NCBI RefSeq assembly: GCF_000003815.2
Contig: NC_049993.1
Coordinates: 3,010,570 to 3,074,569, forward strand
Direction: 5' to 3'
Length of the DNA: 64,000 bases
From: Branchiostoma floridae
Taxonomy: Eukaryota; Chordata; Leptocardii; Amphioxiformes; Branchiostomatidae
Position 1 is the stretch's first letter. The number at the start of each line of letters is the position of its first letter. The notes below the pieces were generated by a model. That model did not search any database and had not been told where the DNA came from. It saw nothing but the letters and a program-made list of their open reading frames with translations. Shown piece by piece: positions 1-10,989 of the stretch. A program made the translations under genes and the position numbers.

Positions 1-169
1 AGTGGCAAGATTTACAGTCAAAACTGAAAATTATTGCGCTATCTGGTACAAAATGTTATGTTTATACCTCAGCAAAATACAAATACAATACAATACACAG
101 TCAAATACAATAATCTTCTGTGTTTTTTTAGCTATTCCGAAAGCATTTGACGTATTCAAACTTTCTGTG

Positions 170-3100
170 CGCAAGGTTTAATTCGAACAGGGGAGAACCT
201 CTCACGGTTAGCTTATATGCGCTCTTTTACGTCATATAAAATGTTGCGTATACCATGGTCAATATTGACCGAAGGATGCCATATATATAATTTATTTCGA
301 ACCGTCATTTACGCAAAGAAGGGAAGACCTCCCCCGTTAATATATTTGCCAAGACGTATATAAAATGTTGCGTATTTCTGTAAAACATACGACATGTTTA
401 ATCTTTAAATCCGTGCAGTTTAAGCGAACTAGGGGAAACCTCCCCCGTTTAGATTATATGCTGCCAAAACGTATATGAAATGTTGCGTATTTCTTTTGAA
501 CATACGACATGTTTAATCTTTGAATCCGCGCAGTTTAAGCGAACTAGGGGAGACCTCCCCCGTTTAGCTTATATGCTGCCAAAACGTATATGAAATGTTG
601 CGTATATCTGTAAAACATACAACAAGTTTAATCTTTGAATCCGCGCAGTAACTTGGGAGACCTCCCCCGTTTAGCTTATATATTGTCAAGACGTATATGA
701 AATGTTGCGTATTTCTGTAAAACATACAACAAGTTTAATCTTTGAATCCGCGCAGTTTAAGCGAACTAGGGGAGACCTCCCCCGTTTAGCTTATATGCTG
801 CCAAAGCGTATATGAAATGTTGCGTATTTCTGTTGAACATACGACATGTTTAATCTTTGAATCCGCGCATGTTTAAGCGAACTAGGGGAGACCTCCCCCG
901 TTTAGCTTATATGTTGCCAAAACGTATATGAAATGTTGCGTATTTCTGTTGAACATACGACATGTTTAATCTTTGAATCCGCGCAGTTTAAGCGAACTAG
1001 GGGAGACCTCCCCCGTTTAGCTTATATGCTGCCAAAACGTATATGAAATGTTGCGTATTTCTGTAAAACATACAACAAGTTTAATCTTTGAATCCGCGCA
1101 GTAACTTGGGAGACCTCCCCCGTTTAGCTTATATATTGTCAAGATGTATATGAAATGTTGCGTATTTCTGTAAAACATACAACAAGTTTAATCTTTGAAT
1201 CCGCGCAGTTTAAACGAACTAGGGGAGACCTCCCCCGTTTAGCTTATATGCTGCCAAAGCGTATATGAAATGTTGCGTATTTCTGTTGAACATACGACAT
1301 GTTTAATCTTTGAATCCGCGCAGTTTAAGCGAACTAGGGGAGACCTCCCCCGTTTATCTTATATGTTGCCAAAACTTATATGAAATGTTGCGTATTTCTG
1401 TTGAACATACGACATGTTTAATCTTTAAATCCGCGCAGTTTAAGCGAACTAGGGGAGACCTCCCCCGTTTAGCTTATATGCTGCCAAAACGTATATGAAA
1501 TGTTGCGTATTTCTGTAAAACATACAACAAGTTTAATCTTTGAATCCGCGCAGTAACTTGGGAGACCTCCCCCGTTTAGCTTATATATTGTCAAGACGTA
1601 TATGAAATGTTGCGTATTTCTGTAAAACATAAAACAAGTTTAATCTTTGAATCCGCGCAGTTTAAGCGAACTAGGGGAGACCTCCCCCGTTTAGCTTGTA
1701 TGTTGTCAAGACGTATATGAAATGTTGCGTATTTCTGTAAAACATAAAACAAGTTTAATCTTTGAATCCGCGCAGTTTAAGCGAACTAGGGGAGACCTCC
1801 CCCGTTTAGCTTATATGCTGCCAAAACGTATATGAAATGTTGCGTATTTCTGTAAAACATACAACAAGTTAAATCTTTGAATCCGCGCAGTAACTTGGGA
1901 GACCTCCCCCGTTTAGCTTATATATTGTCAAGATGTATATGAAATGTTGCGTATTTCTGTAAAACATACAACAAGTTTAATCTTTGAATCCGCGCAGTTT
2001 AAACGAACTAGGGGAGACCTCCCCCGTTTAGCTTATATGCTGCCAAAGCGTATATGAAATGTTGCGTATTTCTGTTGAACATACGACATGTTTAATCTTT
2101 GAATCCGCGCAGTTTAAGCGAACTAGGGGAGACCTCCCCCGTTTATCTTATATGTTGCCAAAACTTATATGAAATGTTGCGTATTTCTGTTGAACATACG
2201 ACATGTTTAATCTTTAAATCCGCGCAGTTTAAGCGAACTAGGGGAGACCTCCCCCGTTTAGCTTATATGCTGCCAAAACGTATATGAAATGTTGCGTATT
2301 TCTGTAAAACATACAACAAGTTTAATCTTTGAATCCGCGCAGTAACTTGGGAGACCTCCCCCGTTTAGCTTATATATTGTCAAGATGTATATGAAATGTT
2401 GCGTATTTCTGTAAAACATACAACAAGTTTAATCTTTGAATCCGCGCAGTTTAAACGAACTAGGGGAGACCTCCCCCGTTTAGCTTATATGCTGCCAAAA
2501 CGTATATGAAATGTTGCGTATTTCTGTTGAACATACGACATGTTTAATCTTTGAATCCGCGCAGATTAAGCGAACTAAGAGACCTACCCCGTTTAGCTTA
2601 TATGTTGCCAAAACGTATATGAAATGTTGCGTATTTCTGTAAAACATACGACATGTTTAATCTTTGAATCCGCGCAGTTTAAGCGAACTAGGGGAGACCT
2701 CCCTTGTTTAGCTTATATGTTGCCAAGACGTATATGAAATGTTGCGTATTTCTGTTGAACATACGACATGTTTAATTTTTGAATCCGCGCAGTTTAAGCG
2801 AACTAGGGGAGACCTCCCCCGTTTAGCTTGTATGTTGTCAAGACGTATATGAAATGTTGCGTATTTCTGTAAAACATAAAACAAGTTTAATCTTTGAATC
2901 CGCGCAGTTTAAGCGAACTAGGGGAGACCTCCCCCGTTTAGCTTATATGCTGCCAAAACGTATATGAAATGTTGCGTATTTCTGTAAAACATACAACAAG
3001 TTAAATCTTTGAATCCGCGCAGTAACTTGGGAGACCTCCCCCGTTTAGCTTATATATTGTCAAGATGTATATGAAATGTTGCGTATTTCTGTAAAACATA

Positions 3101-4970
3101 CAACAAGTTTAATCTTTGAATCCGCGCAGTTTAAACGAACTAGGGGAGACCTCCCCCGTTTAGCTTATATGCTGCCAAAGCGTATATGAAATGTTGCGTA
3201 TTTCTGTTGAACATACGACATGTTTAATCTTTGAATCCGCGCAGTTTAAGCGAACTAGGGGAGACCTCCCCCGTTTATCTTATATGTTGCCAAAACTTAT
3301 ATGAAATGTTGCGTATTTCTGTTGAACATACGACATGTTTAATCTTTAAATCCGCGCAGTTTAAGCGAACTAGGGGAGACCTCCCCCGTTTAGCTTATAT
3401 GCTGCCAAAACGTATTTGCCGCTGTTGCGTATTTCTGTAAAACATACAACAAGTTTAATCTTTGAATCCGCGCAGTTTAAGCGAACTAGGGGAGACCTCC
3501 CCCGTTTAACTTATATGCTGCCAAATCGTATATGAAATGTTGCGTATTTCTGTTGAACATACGACATGTTTAATCTTTGAATCCGCGCAGTTTAAGCGAA
3601 CTAGGGGAGACCTCCCCCGTTTATCTTATATGTTGCCAAAACTTATATGAAATGTTGCGTATTTCTGTTGAACATACGACACGTTTAATCTTTAAATCCG
3701 CGCAGTTTAAGCGAACTAGGGGAGACCTCCCCCGTTTAGCTTGTATGCTGCCAAAACGTATATGAAATGTTGCGTATTTCTGTAAAACATACAACAAGTT
3801 TAATCTTTGAATCCGCGCAGTAACTTGGGAGACCTCCCCCGTTTAGCTTATATATTGTCAAGATGTATATGAAATGTTGCGTATTTCTGTAAAACATACA
3901 ACAAGTTTAATCTTTGAATCCGCGCAGTTTAAACGAACTAGGGGAGACCTCCCCCGTTTAGCTTATATGCTGCCAAAACGTATATGAAATGTTGCGTATT
4001 TCTGTTGAACATACGACATGTTTAATCTTTGAATCCGCGCAGATTAAGCGAACTAAGAGACCTACCCCGTTTAGCTTATATGTTGCCAAAACGTATATGA
4101 AATGTTGCGTATTTCTGTAAAACATACGACATGTTTAATCTTTGAATCCGCGCAGTTTAAGCGAACTAGGGGAGACCTCCCTTGTTTAGCTTATATGTTG
4201 CCAAGACGTATATGAAATGTTGCGTATTTCTGTTGAACATACGACATGTTTAATCTTTGAATCCGCGCAGTTTAAGCGAACTAGGGGAGACCTCCCCCGT
4301 TTAGCTTGTATGTTGACAAGACGTATATGAAATGTTGCGTATTTCTGTAAAACATAAAACAAGTTTAATCTTTGAATCCGCGCAGTTTAAGCGAACTAGG
4401 GGAGACCTCCCCCGTTTAGCTTATATGCTGCCAAAACGTATATGAAATGTTGCGTATTTCTGTAAAACATACAACAAGTTTAATCTTTGAATCCGCGCAG
4501 TAACTTGGGAGACCTCCCCCGTTTAGCTTATATATTGTCAAGATGTATATGAAATGTTGCGTATTTCTGTAAAACATACAACAAGTTTAATCTTTGAATC
4601 CGCGCAGTTTAAACGAACTAGGGGAGACCTCCCCCGTTTAGCTTATATGCTGCCAAAACGTATATGAAATGTTGTGTATTTCTTTTGAACATACGACATG
4701 TTTAATCTTTGAATCCGCCCAATTTAAGCGAACTAGGGGAGACCTCCCCCGTTTAGCTTATATGTTGCCAAGACGTATATGAAATGTTGCGTATTTCTGT
4801 TGAACATACGACATGTTTAATCTTTGAATCCGCGTAGCTTAAGCAAACTTGGGGGCACTACCCCCGTTTTATCTATTAGCTAATACCGTCTAATAAAGGT
4901 TTTATGAAACGTTGCCTTTTTCTGCTGAACATACGGCATGTTTGAAGCGCAGTTTATGCGAACAGGAGGA
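170..4970. repeat. 115-bp satellite array with higher-order repeats
   Basis: About 42 tandem monomers of 115 bp (a common variant is 107 bp, lacking part of the segment before GGGAGACC). Each monomer holds a near-palindrome GGGGAGACCTCCCC and the words TGTTGCGTATTTCTG and TTTGAATCCGCGCAG. Higher-order structure is visible: blocks starting near 1310 and 2099 repeat at 789 bp (five 115-bp plus two 107-bp monomers), and the blocks at 2099 and 2561 recur at 3577 and 4039, both exactly 1478 bp later. The monomers at both ends (170-400 and 4830-4970) are the most degenerate, as expected for a satellite homogenised in its middle. Short open frames inside it cross two monomers and are not genes. Confidence 0.95.
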
Positions 4971-6109
4971 GACCCTTTCCTTTTTATTTTATACCGCATA
5001 TATGTTCTGAAATTCCAGGGTCTAAATCAGGGTGAGGCCGCCTGTTTTCTTTGTGGCAAGTTGACCCTCGCGCTAAGAGACGGTAGAAATCCCGACTACT
5101 GCTATGAATATCTCCGCGACTCAACCTCTGCTTGAAGAATAAGGATGTAGTAGGTATAGCGTTTTGTGCAGTGAGTTGTGTTTTCTCTATAAAACCGCAA
5201 GCAGTTCTTACTACAGGTAAATGTACGAAATATGTTTATTTCTTTATCTACAAGCAAGCATCGAGAAAGAACAGTTTGTGCACACAGGCGGTGTCTTCTC
5301 GTGTTCCTCGTGTTTATTTGGGTTATGGACAAAGATGTAAATTTGTTCAGCGTTATTTCGTACTCGCCATGGGGCGCACGCCTCCGTCCGTCCAAGGAGG
5401 TGGAACTTCCTTGGTCCGTCTGTGGCACAGCTGTGTCATGTGATAGGATGTATCCAATGGCAGAAAAGAGTGGGGGGTTCAAATTTACGGGCCATACGTA
5501 CGACAAGGAGCGGTTATTTTCCAGGCGTTCATTTTTGAAGAGAAGTATTGAAGAAAGTTTGGGCCTGTTCTAGCCCGCAAGTTGTGGGCGCGACACCGCT
5601 TTTACCGCCTATGACCCCCGGTGACGGAATTTGACTCAAAGATACGAGGTGGCTGTCATTCTGTACAAGCTGTTGTTGTTGGAAATCGACACGGAATGGG
5701 AAATCACGGCCCTTGTACCATCCGGATTAATAGAAGCCGACACTGCAAGCTGAACATGTTTCGCGTTCACAGAATGCAGGACCATCCAACAACACGAGTC
5801 ATATCGGCCACTACTCTAGATCTTACCGGATTCTTATTCCTGTGATGACCAGATCTAGATGGAACTGTGCATGTGTGCTCTTTGTAACTTACGCCGAGAC
5901 GCTTCGCCCGACACTGGAAATGGGACTGTGGACTGCTGCACGGAATTGCGCAACCGTTGTGATTGTTTCAACTGCCGACTACATCAGATTAAAAGGCCAC
6001 AAATACCTAGTAGGCAGTAGTTTTTTTTTACTCTTCCATGTAATATTTTCTCGTAATTCAATAAAATTTCAGTTTCATCCATTGTATTTTCTTGCTTTGA
6101 AATGTGCTA
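4971..6109. other. No gene recognised
   Basis: Several overlapping open frames of 60-134 codons occur on both strands, but none has recognisable domain content, convincing splice sites or a homologous copy elsewhere in the window. Nothing further can be supported here. Confidence 0.5.
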
Positions 6110-6830
6110 ATGATTATTCTAAAATGGCACTTATATCCACACCTTATAATCAACTTAATGCACACATATATGAGACGTACAGAGGGAACTTTAAACATGT
6201 CTTAAGGGTATTTTAGTACGTATTTATGACAACTTTAAGCTGCTTAAAAGAAAAATATAGACACATTAAATCCTCTTAATTCACACGTATATGAGACGTT
6301 AATAGGCTTTAGATCAAATAAACGTGAAGTTTAAACATGTCTTAAGGGCGTTTTAATAGGTATTTATGGCGAATTTAAGCTACTGAAAAGGCACCTAAAC
6401 ACGTTATAATCCACTTAATGCACACGTATATGAGACGTAATTAGGCTTTAGATCAAATAAACGTGAAGTTTAAACATGTCTTAAGGGCGTTTTAATAAGT
6501 ATTTATGGCAACTTTAAACTGCTGAAAAGGCACCTAAACACACGTTATAATCCTCTTAATGCACACGTATATGAGACGTAAAGAGGCTTTAGATCAAATA
6601 CACGTCAAGTTTAAACATGTCTTAAGGGCGTTTTAATAAGTATTTATGGCAACTTTAAGCTGCTGAAAAGGCACTAAAACACACGTTATAATCCACTTAA
6701 TGCAATTGTATATGAGACGTAAATAGGCTTTAGATCAAATAAACGTGAACTTTAAACAAGTTTTAAGGGGGTTTTAAAAATCATTTACGACATCTTTAAG
6801 CTGCTGAAAGACAACGGGAAAACCGGAAAA
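6110..6830. repeat. ~140-bp tandem repeat, five units
   Basis: The word TATATGAGACGT recurs with its last eight bases starting at 6171, 6292, 6431, 6572 and 6713, giving periods of 121, 139, 141 and 141 bp. Units share the segments TTTAGATCAAATAAACGTG, AAACATGTCTTAAGGGCG and AACTTTAAGCTGCTGAAAAG. The array is rich in TTTAAGC/GCTTAAA and ACGTAAA words, the same vocabulary seen at 19625-19950 and 22090-22320, so it may be the subterminal part of a related DNA element. No open frame of interest. Confidence 0.85.
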
Positions 6831-7539
6831 TAAGGACTAACACGGACCTACAGAAAGACTACTTAAAGGCAATATTTACGTACTCGTATAAGTGGTGTAT
6901 AGATCCGTAAAGAAGGAAAATACGTCAACATTACGCATGGTTTCAGCACACTTAAATACCGTTTTTCATGCCGTGATTCTTCGCAATGTATTAGCCAAAG
7001 CAATGATTTCATCATGTAGTTTAAATACGAAGTCATATTTTCTTTGTGAATACATGAAAAAAATAATTAATGTTTTGGTAGCAAATAAGCAGATGTTGGC
7101 ATCTGTCACGCAACAAAACGTCATTATTTAGCACTGGATACAAATTGATAGCGCGCGAAAGAGTCTTGGGTGGCATTTTAAACAGTCGTGGGCCGGGGTA
7201 TGTCATTTTTCGTGCTTTTTTGCAGGGGTATACGTAAAACTTTCTAGTGTATTGAAACGAGGAAATATTGGTTCAGAGTCTAACGCTCTGTTGTTCCACT
7301 CCAAATTGAGCAAATAAGCACAGTTTAGTAATATAGATATTAATGCATTATGACACGGTTAGTCTAAACATTATATTGTGATTATACAGATAAAGATTTT
7401 ATGAGGACAATAATATTTCTAAACTAAAAAAACACCCATAAAAAATTAGACATAATATCAACAGTGTGGAATAAAAAAAGGATGTTGTACCCATTTTGCT
7501 TGTGTCGATCTTGTGACTAGAAAAACAACATTATTTCCC

Positions 7540-7919
7540 TTTACCCAATTGTAAGTATCCAAGTCTTAGTGCAAAGAAGTACCCAAAATTGAATATTCAT
7601 ACACTGACGCTGATTCCTACACTGACGATAGTCTGTCAGTAACCGATGTTTCTGCCAAATCACGACTCCCCGAGCTTACTATGAATATTAATCTGAACAG
7701 AATTTATTTGTTTGCCATTGGCTCACTGATTTCGTATTGCGTCAGTTGTTGTGTCACCAAATAGTGTATGTAGACGTCAGGTTTTGCATTTTTCATAATA
7801 TTTTGGATTAGTCTGGTGTTTTTATAAGGCAACGCATCAAATACACTCTAGCATTTATTTTCCTTGCGGACAGAATTATTAAACGCTTTAGCTGTCGACA
7901 CGAAATCTACTGACTAAAG
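7540..7919 (+). promoter_or_regulatory. Core promoter and untranslated exon 1, receptor A
   Basis: A TATA box TTTATAAGG lies at 7821-7829. A predicted start site about 30 bp downstream gives an untranslated exon of roughly 7852-7919 ending in a donor (AAAG/GTATTTCTG). Equivalent sequences, including the upstream words AATCACGACTCC, ATCTGAACAG and TTGCGTCA, stand upstream of paralogues B (24780-25180) and C (41510-41822). Conservation in all three against diverged flanks is the reason for calling it functional. The start site itself is inferred from TATA spacing. Confidence 0.65.
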
Positions 7920-7942
7920 GTATTTCTGTTTAATTTTCTATC

Positions 7943-8619
7943 TTAAAGGCATACTACGTAGTTATTTGTGCTCAAATTTGAAATATTCTAGAGTTAAGAA
8001 ATCTAAGATTTACTACCACTTTTTGACACATTTGTGTCATTATTTCACATTTGCAACGAAAGAATTAGCATACAAAACATTCTGCTCAGGCTCGCTGTAA
8101 CATGTTGACCTCCCTAGTTAGACCCTCCTGTTTGAAAGCAACAACGGTAGGTCCCCCGGGGTGGGGTAATCAGTTACTGACTTGGCAGACTGGAGATAAA
8201 GGCTGCACAATGAAGATCTTCTTCTTTGGAAACACTCATATCTAATCACTCTAAAATAGCATATAAACATGAACGTATTAGGTCTATTTCGTAGGTTATC
8301 AACAAGCTGAGGTCATATTCCCTTCAAAACTGCAAGAAACCTTGTACAGAAAACTAATAAACTGTACTCAGAGGAAACTGTCAACTGCCCCCCCCCCACT
8401 AGGAAGCCAGGCTGATAGGGAACACCAGCTGTCTGTGCCCATCTGTTGGCTGGGAGATCACAATTTTTATACATCATGCTTATGTAGTGCAATGATGTCA
8501 CAGCATCATCCCTGAATATTGGTATGCAATGCTATAGGGTTGATTGAACTAACAATGTTAAGAAAAAGTAGGAAAAGCTACTTTATGTTTTGCTCAAAAA
8601 CTACGTAGTATACCTTTAA
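7943..8619. mobile_element. MITE with TTAA ends, 677 bp, in receptor A intron 1
   Basis: Terminal inverted repeats begin TTAA AGGYATACTACGTAGTT at 7943 and end with the reverse complement at 8619. The homologous place in copy B (near 25205) has no such sequence, which confirms an insertion. TTAA at both ends suggests a piggyBac-type target duplication, although the first bases AGG are not the usual CCC. No coding capacity. Contains a C run at 8390-8399. Confidence 0.8.
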
Positions 8620-9838
8620 GTACAACGCATCATATTTTTTTTTTATCTCCGATCGAATGCATTAGGGTAATCAGTATACCCAATATCTGCATGCAGAAAA
8701 AAAGGGAGGAACATTTTATTTTTAATAACAGTGTTCTTGCCCGCCCTATTTTGATTTGGCTATATCCCTCGTGTGCAAGACGAAAAAAAAAAAATGCCGG
8801 TGATGAAGATGATTAGCCCCTATTAACAGCATTGTAAATCTTCGTTGTGCTAATGTTTTACTAGGATTCATATATTTTTTCTATGGGACAAATTTATGCA
8901 CACGTGCATATCCCAGTTGGATATAAGGACGAAACTGGACGTAGAGCGATTAACACTGTCAATACAAGCTTTGTTGACACGGCAAAAAATACAATGACTT
9001 TCGTAAGGTCAATTATAAACTACAAAAAAGAATACCGAATAGATCTTAAAATTCTACTAATTAAACAAGATAGGAGAGTATAAAATTCTACTAATTTAAC
9101 AATATAGCATGAGAAAACCTTCATACAATCAGGTGGTGCTTAAGAAGGGTGTCACTATCTTTTCTAATTAAAAAGCTATTTTTAAATGTTTTTACTTATT
9201 AAGCACTGTATGGTAGCTTTTGGATCTAAAGATATAGTCAAATCTACTTCTGGTATCAAGTATCTTATAATCTGTAGTATCTAGACATAGAAATGTGAAT
9301 AACTTTGCATAACATATCATACATAGGGCACTTTATGACGCAGTGATGTTCAATTGGAGCTTAATTAGGTGACACTGCATGTAAATTGCCTTTCTTTTTG
9401 CGGATTGCAGGCCTAATAGATATTGTGTAGCCCTTTGGATATTACGTTTGCCGACGATAAAGCACCCTATCTTGTATATTACATCACTCTGCCCTTTTCT
9501 TGTCATGGCATCTTGTCATCTAAGTGTAATGTTTCAGATTTGTCATTGAACTAGCACTCAACTGAGTTCTAGCATTTTCAGTGTCATAATTTGTCTATCT
9601 CGGATAAATTTGAAGCATTCATCAACCAATCCAGAGAAGACGTTCCATACACTTCTAATAGCTTTTGTAATAAAAGTTCGTTTGGGTACATTTTGCCTAA
9701 CTCACTCATGCGTAAGACAGCAACAGATGCTTTGTTTTACATACTGCAAGACGTAATTAGTCTGGCTAGGTGCATATGTCTGGTCTCAGTTGCAAAACAA
9801 CCACTTACATATAGATAGAGAGTTTATCATTCATACTC

Positions 9839-9940
9839 TTAACCCTATTCAGACCAGGGGGGCTTTCCAAGACCGCGCCAACTATCATGTCGCATAACGG
9901 ATGAACAGCTTACGCTAGAGCCACTAAACTTTACTGCTAA
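9839..9940. mobile_element. MITE end remnant abutting receptor A coding exon
   Basis: TTAACCCTATTCAGACC at 9839 matches the terminal repeat of the complete element at 42183-43147, followed by the family's internal block (CGCATAACGG..ACGCTAGAGCCACTAAACTT). The element is cut off immediately before the splice acceptor of the receptor A exon and replaces the pyrimidine-rich acceptor region seen in paralogue B. Confidence 0.75.
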
Positions 9941-9947
9941 GAAGCAG

Positions 9948-10334
9948 ATATGGCAGACAAAGACCAACGGAAATCTGAGACATCTACCAGTGATGATACG
10001 GCTACTGTCTCCGATGGTGCCGCCTCTGGTGACCATCATGTTGCTGTCTCGGTCAGTCCTGACCCTCACACATATCTCGAGCTAAATAAAGATGGGGCTA
10101 CATTTCGTTCATACCTCCGTGTGGATGACGACGTGGTGGTCAGTCCTGATCCTCACACGTATTTGGAGCTTGGTGAAGATGGGGCGAGGTTTCGTTCGTA
10201 CCTCCGTGTGGAAGACCATGTGGTAGTCGTTCCTCCGGATAATCCTGAGTCTTGCTCTGTGAGCAACGACCAACCAGAGGATCCGTACGTATACAAGCAA
10301 CCAGAGGACGTCAGCTTTGGTCACAGGGCGAGGG
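9948..10334 (+). pseudogene. Receptor A cytoplasmic-tail exon, orphan
   Basis: Exon with ATG at 9950, 128 codons plus one base (phase 1), donor at 10335. It encodes a hydrophilic cytoplasmic tail starting MADKDQ, with two copies of the module YLELxxDGxxFRSYLRV (about residues 44-60 and 73-90), each carrying YxxL and YxxV motifs 13 residues apart. It is clearly paralogous to the exons at 31232 and 44327. The reading frame is open and well preserved, but no membrane, stalk or lectin exon follows: a LINE begins 80 bp after the donor and no matching exon was found before paralogue B starts. It is therefore a fragment, unless transcripts splice onward into B. Donor GGG/GTAGGC is weaker than in B and C. 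Confidence 0.7.
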
Positions 10335-10989
10335 GTAGGCAAATGTATAATTCAATAAGTATATAAATTTGGCTTATTTTTAGCTCACAGTTAGATGACG
10401 ATATCGATAATGAAACATTCGTAATGTTTTTCTTTCTTTCTGTCTTTCTTTCTTGTACTTTATTCCTCCCTTGGGAGAGCATTGCATAGCTGAAGTATTT
10501 ACAAAGGGGAAGTCGTGACATTAAACATGTGGTACATAGCAATCCTGTTAAAATAAAATAAATTATATCCTTATATTGTTGTAATTTCGTACTCATATTT
10601 ACAATCTCTCAGAGGGCAGGTGAACGAATCTGCCAGGGGCATCCCATGCCCCAAACGTCTAGTCTACTGATGACCATTGGGACATTAAAAAAATCACTCG
10701 ATCAGATCTATCATACCATAATAACTGTCTCTTCTCGTCTCTATTTCTGTGCATTGTACACATAACTCTCAAGAGTTCTCTAAAGTTCTTTAGAGTTCCA
10801 CTTTCAAGGTTCAGTGACCCTTTCCGTATCGTTCTCTACAACTCCTTGTGACTCTACACAGTTCAGTTCTCCACAGCTCGTATGTTTAACTCACAGTCTA
10901 GCTTCTGTCGAGGCTGTGTTGTAGCCTTTGTTGGGGTAGTTTAAGTCTAGCTCTTTTCAGCTCTTTCTTCTTCTCTCGTATGTACGTCC

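Larger units (their letters stand above)
6985..10414 (+). repeat. Segmental duplication, copy A (paralogue of 24222-31690)
   Basis: This block aligns by eye with 24222-31690: 6985-7942 with 24222-25205, 8620-9085 with 25205-25660, 9085-9838 with 30235-30990 and 9943-10414 with 31225-31690. Copy A carries a MITE at 7943-8619 and a MITE remnant at 9839-9940 that copy B lacks; copy B carries a 4.6-kb insertion (25660-30235) that copy A lacks. The alignment ends at about 10414, exactly where the minus-strand LINE begins, so the rest of the gene was lost or displaced there. Confidence 0.85.

Noticed and set aside
1310-3765. Repeated 62-residue open frames
   Set aside because: They are identical because the satellite monomers are identical; 115 is not a multiple of three and the frame shifts at each monomer.
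170-4970. CRISPR-like regular repeats
   Set aside because: The whole 115-bp unit repeats with no unique spacers; it is a eukaryotic satellite.
5102-6216. Overlapping frames of 100-134 codons on both strands
   Set aside because: No recognisable domains, no splice context, overlapping on opposite strands.
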